A DNA stretch of 64,000 bases from Falsiroseomonas tokyonensis (GTDB lineage: Bacteria; Pseudomonadota; Alphaproteobacteria; Acetobacterales; Acetobacteraceae). Location of the stretch: NCBI RefSeq assembly GCF_019024325.1, contig NZ_JAFNJS010000002.1, forward strand, positions 434,118 through 498,117, written 5' to 3'. The position numbers and the translations under genes were made by a program. Under the pieces are notes generated by a model. It did no database searches. It saw only the letters and a program-made list of their open reading frames with translations, and had not been told where the DNA came from. Below are positions 63,501 to 64,000 of this stretch, piece by piece; the first letter of the stretch is position 1, and each line of letters begins with the position of its first letter.

Positions 63501-64000
63501 ATGCGCCGTCGTACCCTGCTCGCCCTCGGCACCAGCATGCCCTTCGCCGCCCTGTCGCAACAGGCCGGCGCCCAGCAGGCCTGGACCGCCGCGACCGAAT
63601 ACCCCGCCGGCGCCATGCCGGCCGAGGGGCTGGTGCGGCTGGCGGAGGCGGCGAAGCCGCTGGTGATCACGCCGGCCTTCGACGCGCCGGGCGGCGTGCG
63701 CTCCGCCGCCATGCCGCGCGCGGTGGCGGAGGGGAAGTTCGCCATCGGCGACGCCTTCGCGGGCGCGCTGGGCGGGCTGGACCCGGTCTTCCTGCTGTCC
63801 TCGCTGCCCTTCCTGGCGACCTCGGCGGCGGAGGCGAAGCGGCTGCTGGTGGCGGCGCGGCCGGCCTATCTGGCGGCGCTGGAGAAGCTGGATGTCACGC
63901 TGCTGCATGTTACGCCCTGGCCGCCCACCGGCATCTGGTCGCGCCGCCCGATCGCGACGCCCGCCGACCTGCGCGGGCTGAAGCTGCGCACCTATGACGC
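63501..64000 (+). CDS. TRAP transporter substrate-binding protein, DctP-like (3' truncated by window edge)
   Basis: 166 residues are visible from the ATG at 63501, in frame to the window end. A signal peptide is likely: MRRRTLLALGTSMPFAALS and QQAGA. Typical DctP landmarks are ALGGLDPVFLLSSLPFLA and the ...PADLRGLKLRTYD loop. TRAP receptors bind organic acids in the periplasm. Its DctQ/DctM partners would lie beyond the window. It is divergent from the racemase, with 46 bases between them. Confidence 0.85.
   Translation, partial: MRRRTLLALGTSMPFAALSQQAGAQQAWTAATEYPAGAMPAEGLVRLAEAAKPLVITPAFDAPGGVRSAAMPRAVAEGKFAIGDAFAGALGGLDPVFLLSSLPFLATSAAEAKRLLVAARPAYLAALEKLDVTLLHVTPWPPTGIWSRRPIATPADLRGLKLRTYD

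Overview
The window is a dense, very GC-rich bacterial chromosome segment with about 60 protein genes, one tRNA gene, no rRNA, no insertion sequences and no CRISPR. Codon use is strongly biased to G or C at third positions. ATGA/GTGA stop-start overlaps are frequent, LysR regulators abundant, and there are two tripartite-tricarboxylate (Bug/TctC) receptors with few transporter partners. Together with an alphaproteobacterial-style class I ribonucleotide reductase and an Irr/Fur-like iron box, this suggests an alphaproteobacterium, most likely Acetobacteraceae (Roseomonas-like). That placement is inference; no marker was searched.

Layout. Positions 1-3240 hold an acyl-CoA dehydrogenase-like gene (cut by the left edge), a PIG-L deacetylase, a NodS-like methyltransferase and a convergent family 2 glycosyltransferase, which looks like a small glycolipid or oligosaccharide-modifying set. 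Positions 3325-6502 (minus) carry a GMC oxidoreductase, a RidA protein and a luciferase-like monooxygenase. Positions 6586-11587 hold a LysR regulator divergent from dabB-dabA, an energy-coupled inorganic-carbon accumulation system with its zinc-site residues intact. Positions 11515-15530 hold two more LysR genes, an NTF2-like gene, a short-chain dehydrogenase that has lost its core, an AhpD-like protein and a flavin-binding protein. Positions 15648-24801 are mainly housekeeping (guaA, an RsmB-type methyltransferase, guaB, rlmE, a Ppx/GppA phosphatase), with an RTX protein and a few unknowns. A tRNA-Gln(CTG) gene follows, then an Spx-like protein, an amino-acid binding protein, an M20 hydrolase and small enzymes.

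Positions 30991-34133 encode ribonucleotide reductase (nrdA, a small ORF, nrdB) behind a candidate NrdR box. Next come a SCO protein, a TrmN6-like methyltransferase with a DUF2007 gene, polyprenyl synthase, a LysR/tautomerase pair, a class III aminotransferase and a BisC-type molybdoenzyme. Positions 42840-50193 (minus) read as one long run from pyrE through a toxin-antitoxin pair, a peptide-type ABC transporter with an embedded VOC gene, a MetE-like protein and a Bug receptor. Positions 50255-53187 (plus) hold an ELM1-family gene, an MsrQ-like cytochrome and a tartrate/malate-type dehydrogenase. A small gene with an iron-box-like operator follows. The right end holds a six-PAS hybrid histidine kinase divergent from an OmpR-type regulator, an MscS channel, a 35-residue-repeat RTX protein, an orphan peptide-binding protein, an Asp/Glu racemase and the start of a TRAP receptor.

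Four LysR genes sit next to divergent targets or inverted repeats, so much of the accessory content appears locally regulated. The most noteworthy items are the Nod-factor-like enzyme set at the left end, the DAB system beside a palindromic operator, the iron-box small gene, the RTX protein with a double-glycine-like N-terminus and the toxin-antitoxin pair embedded in a transporter operon.
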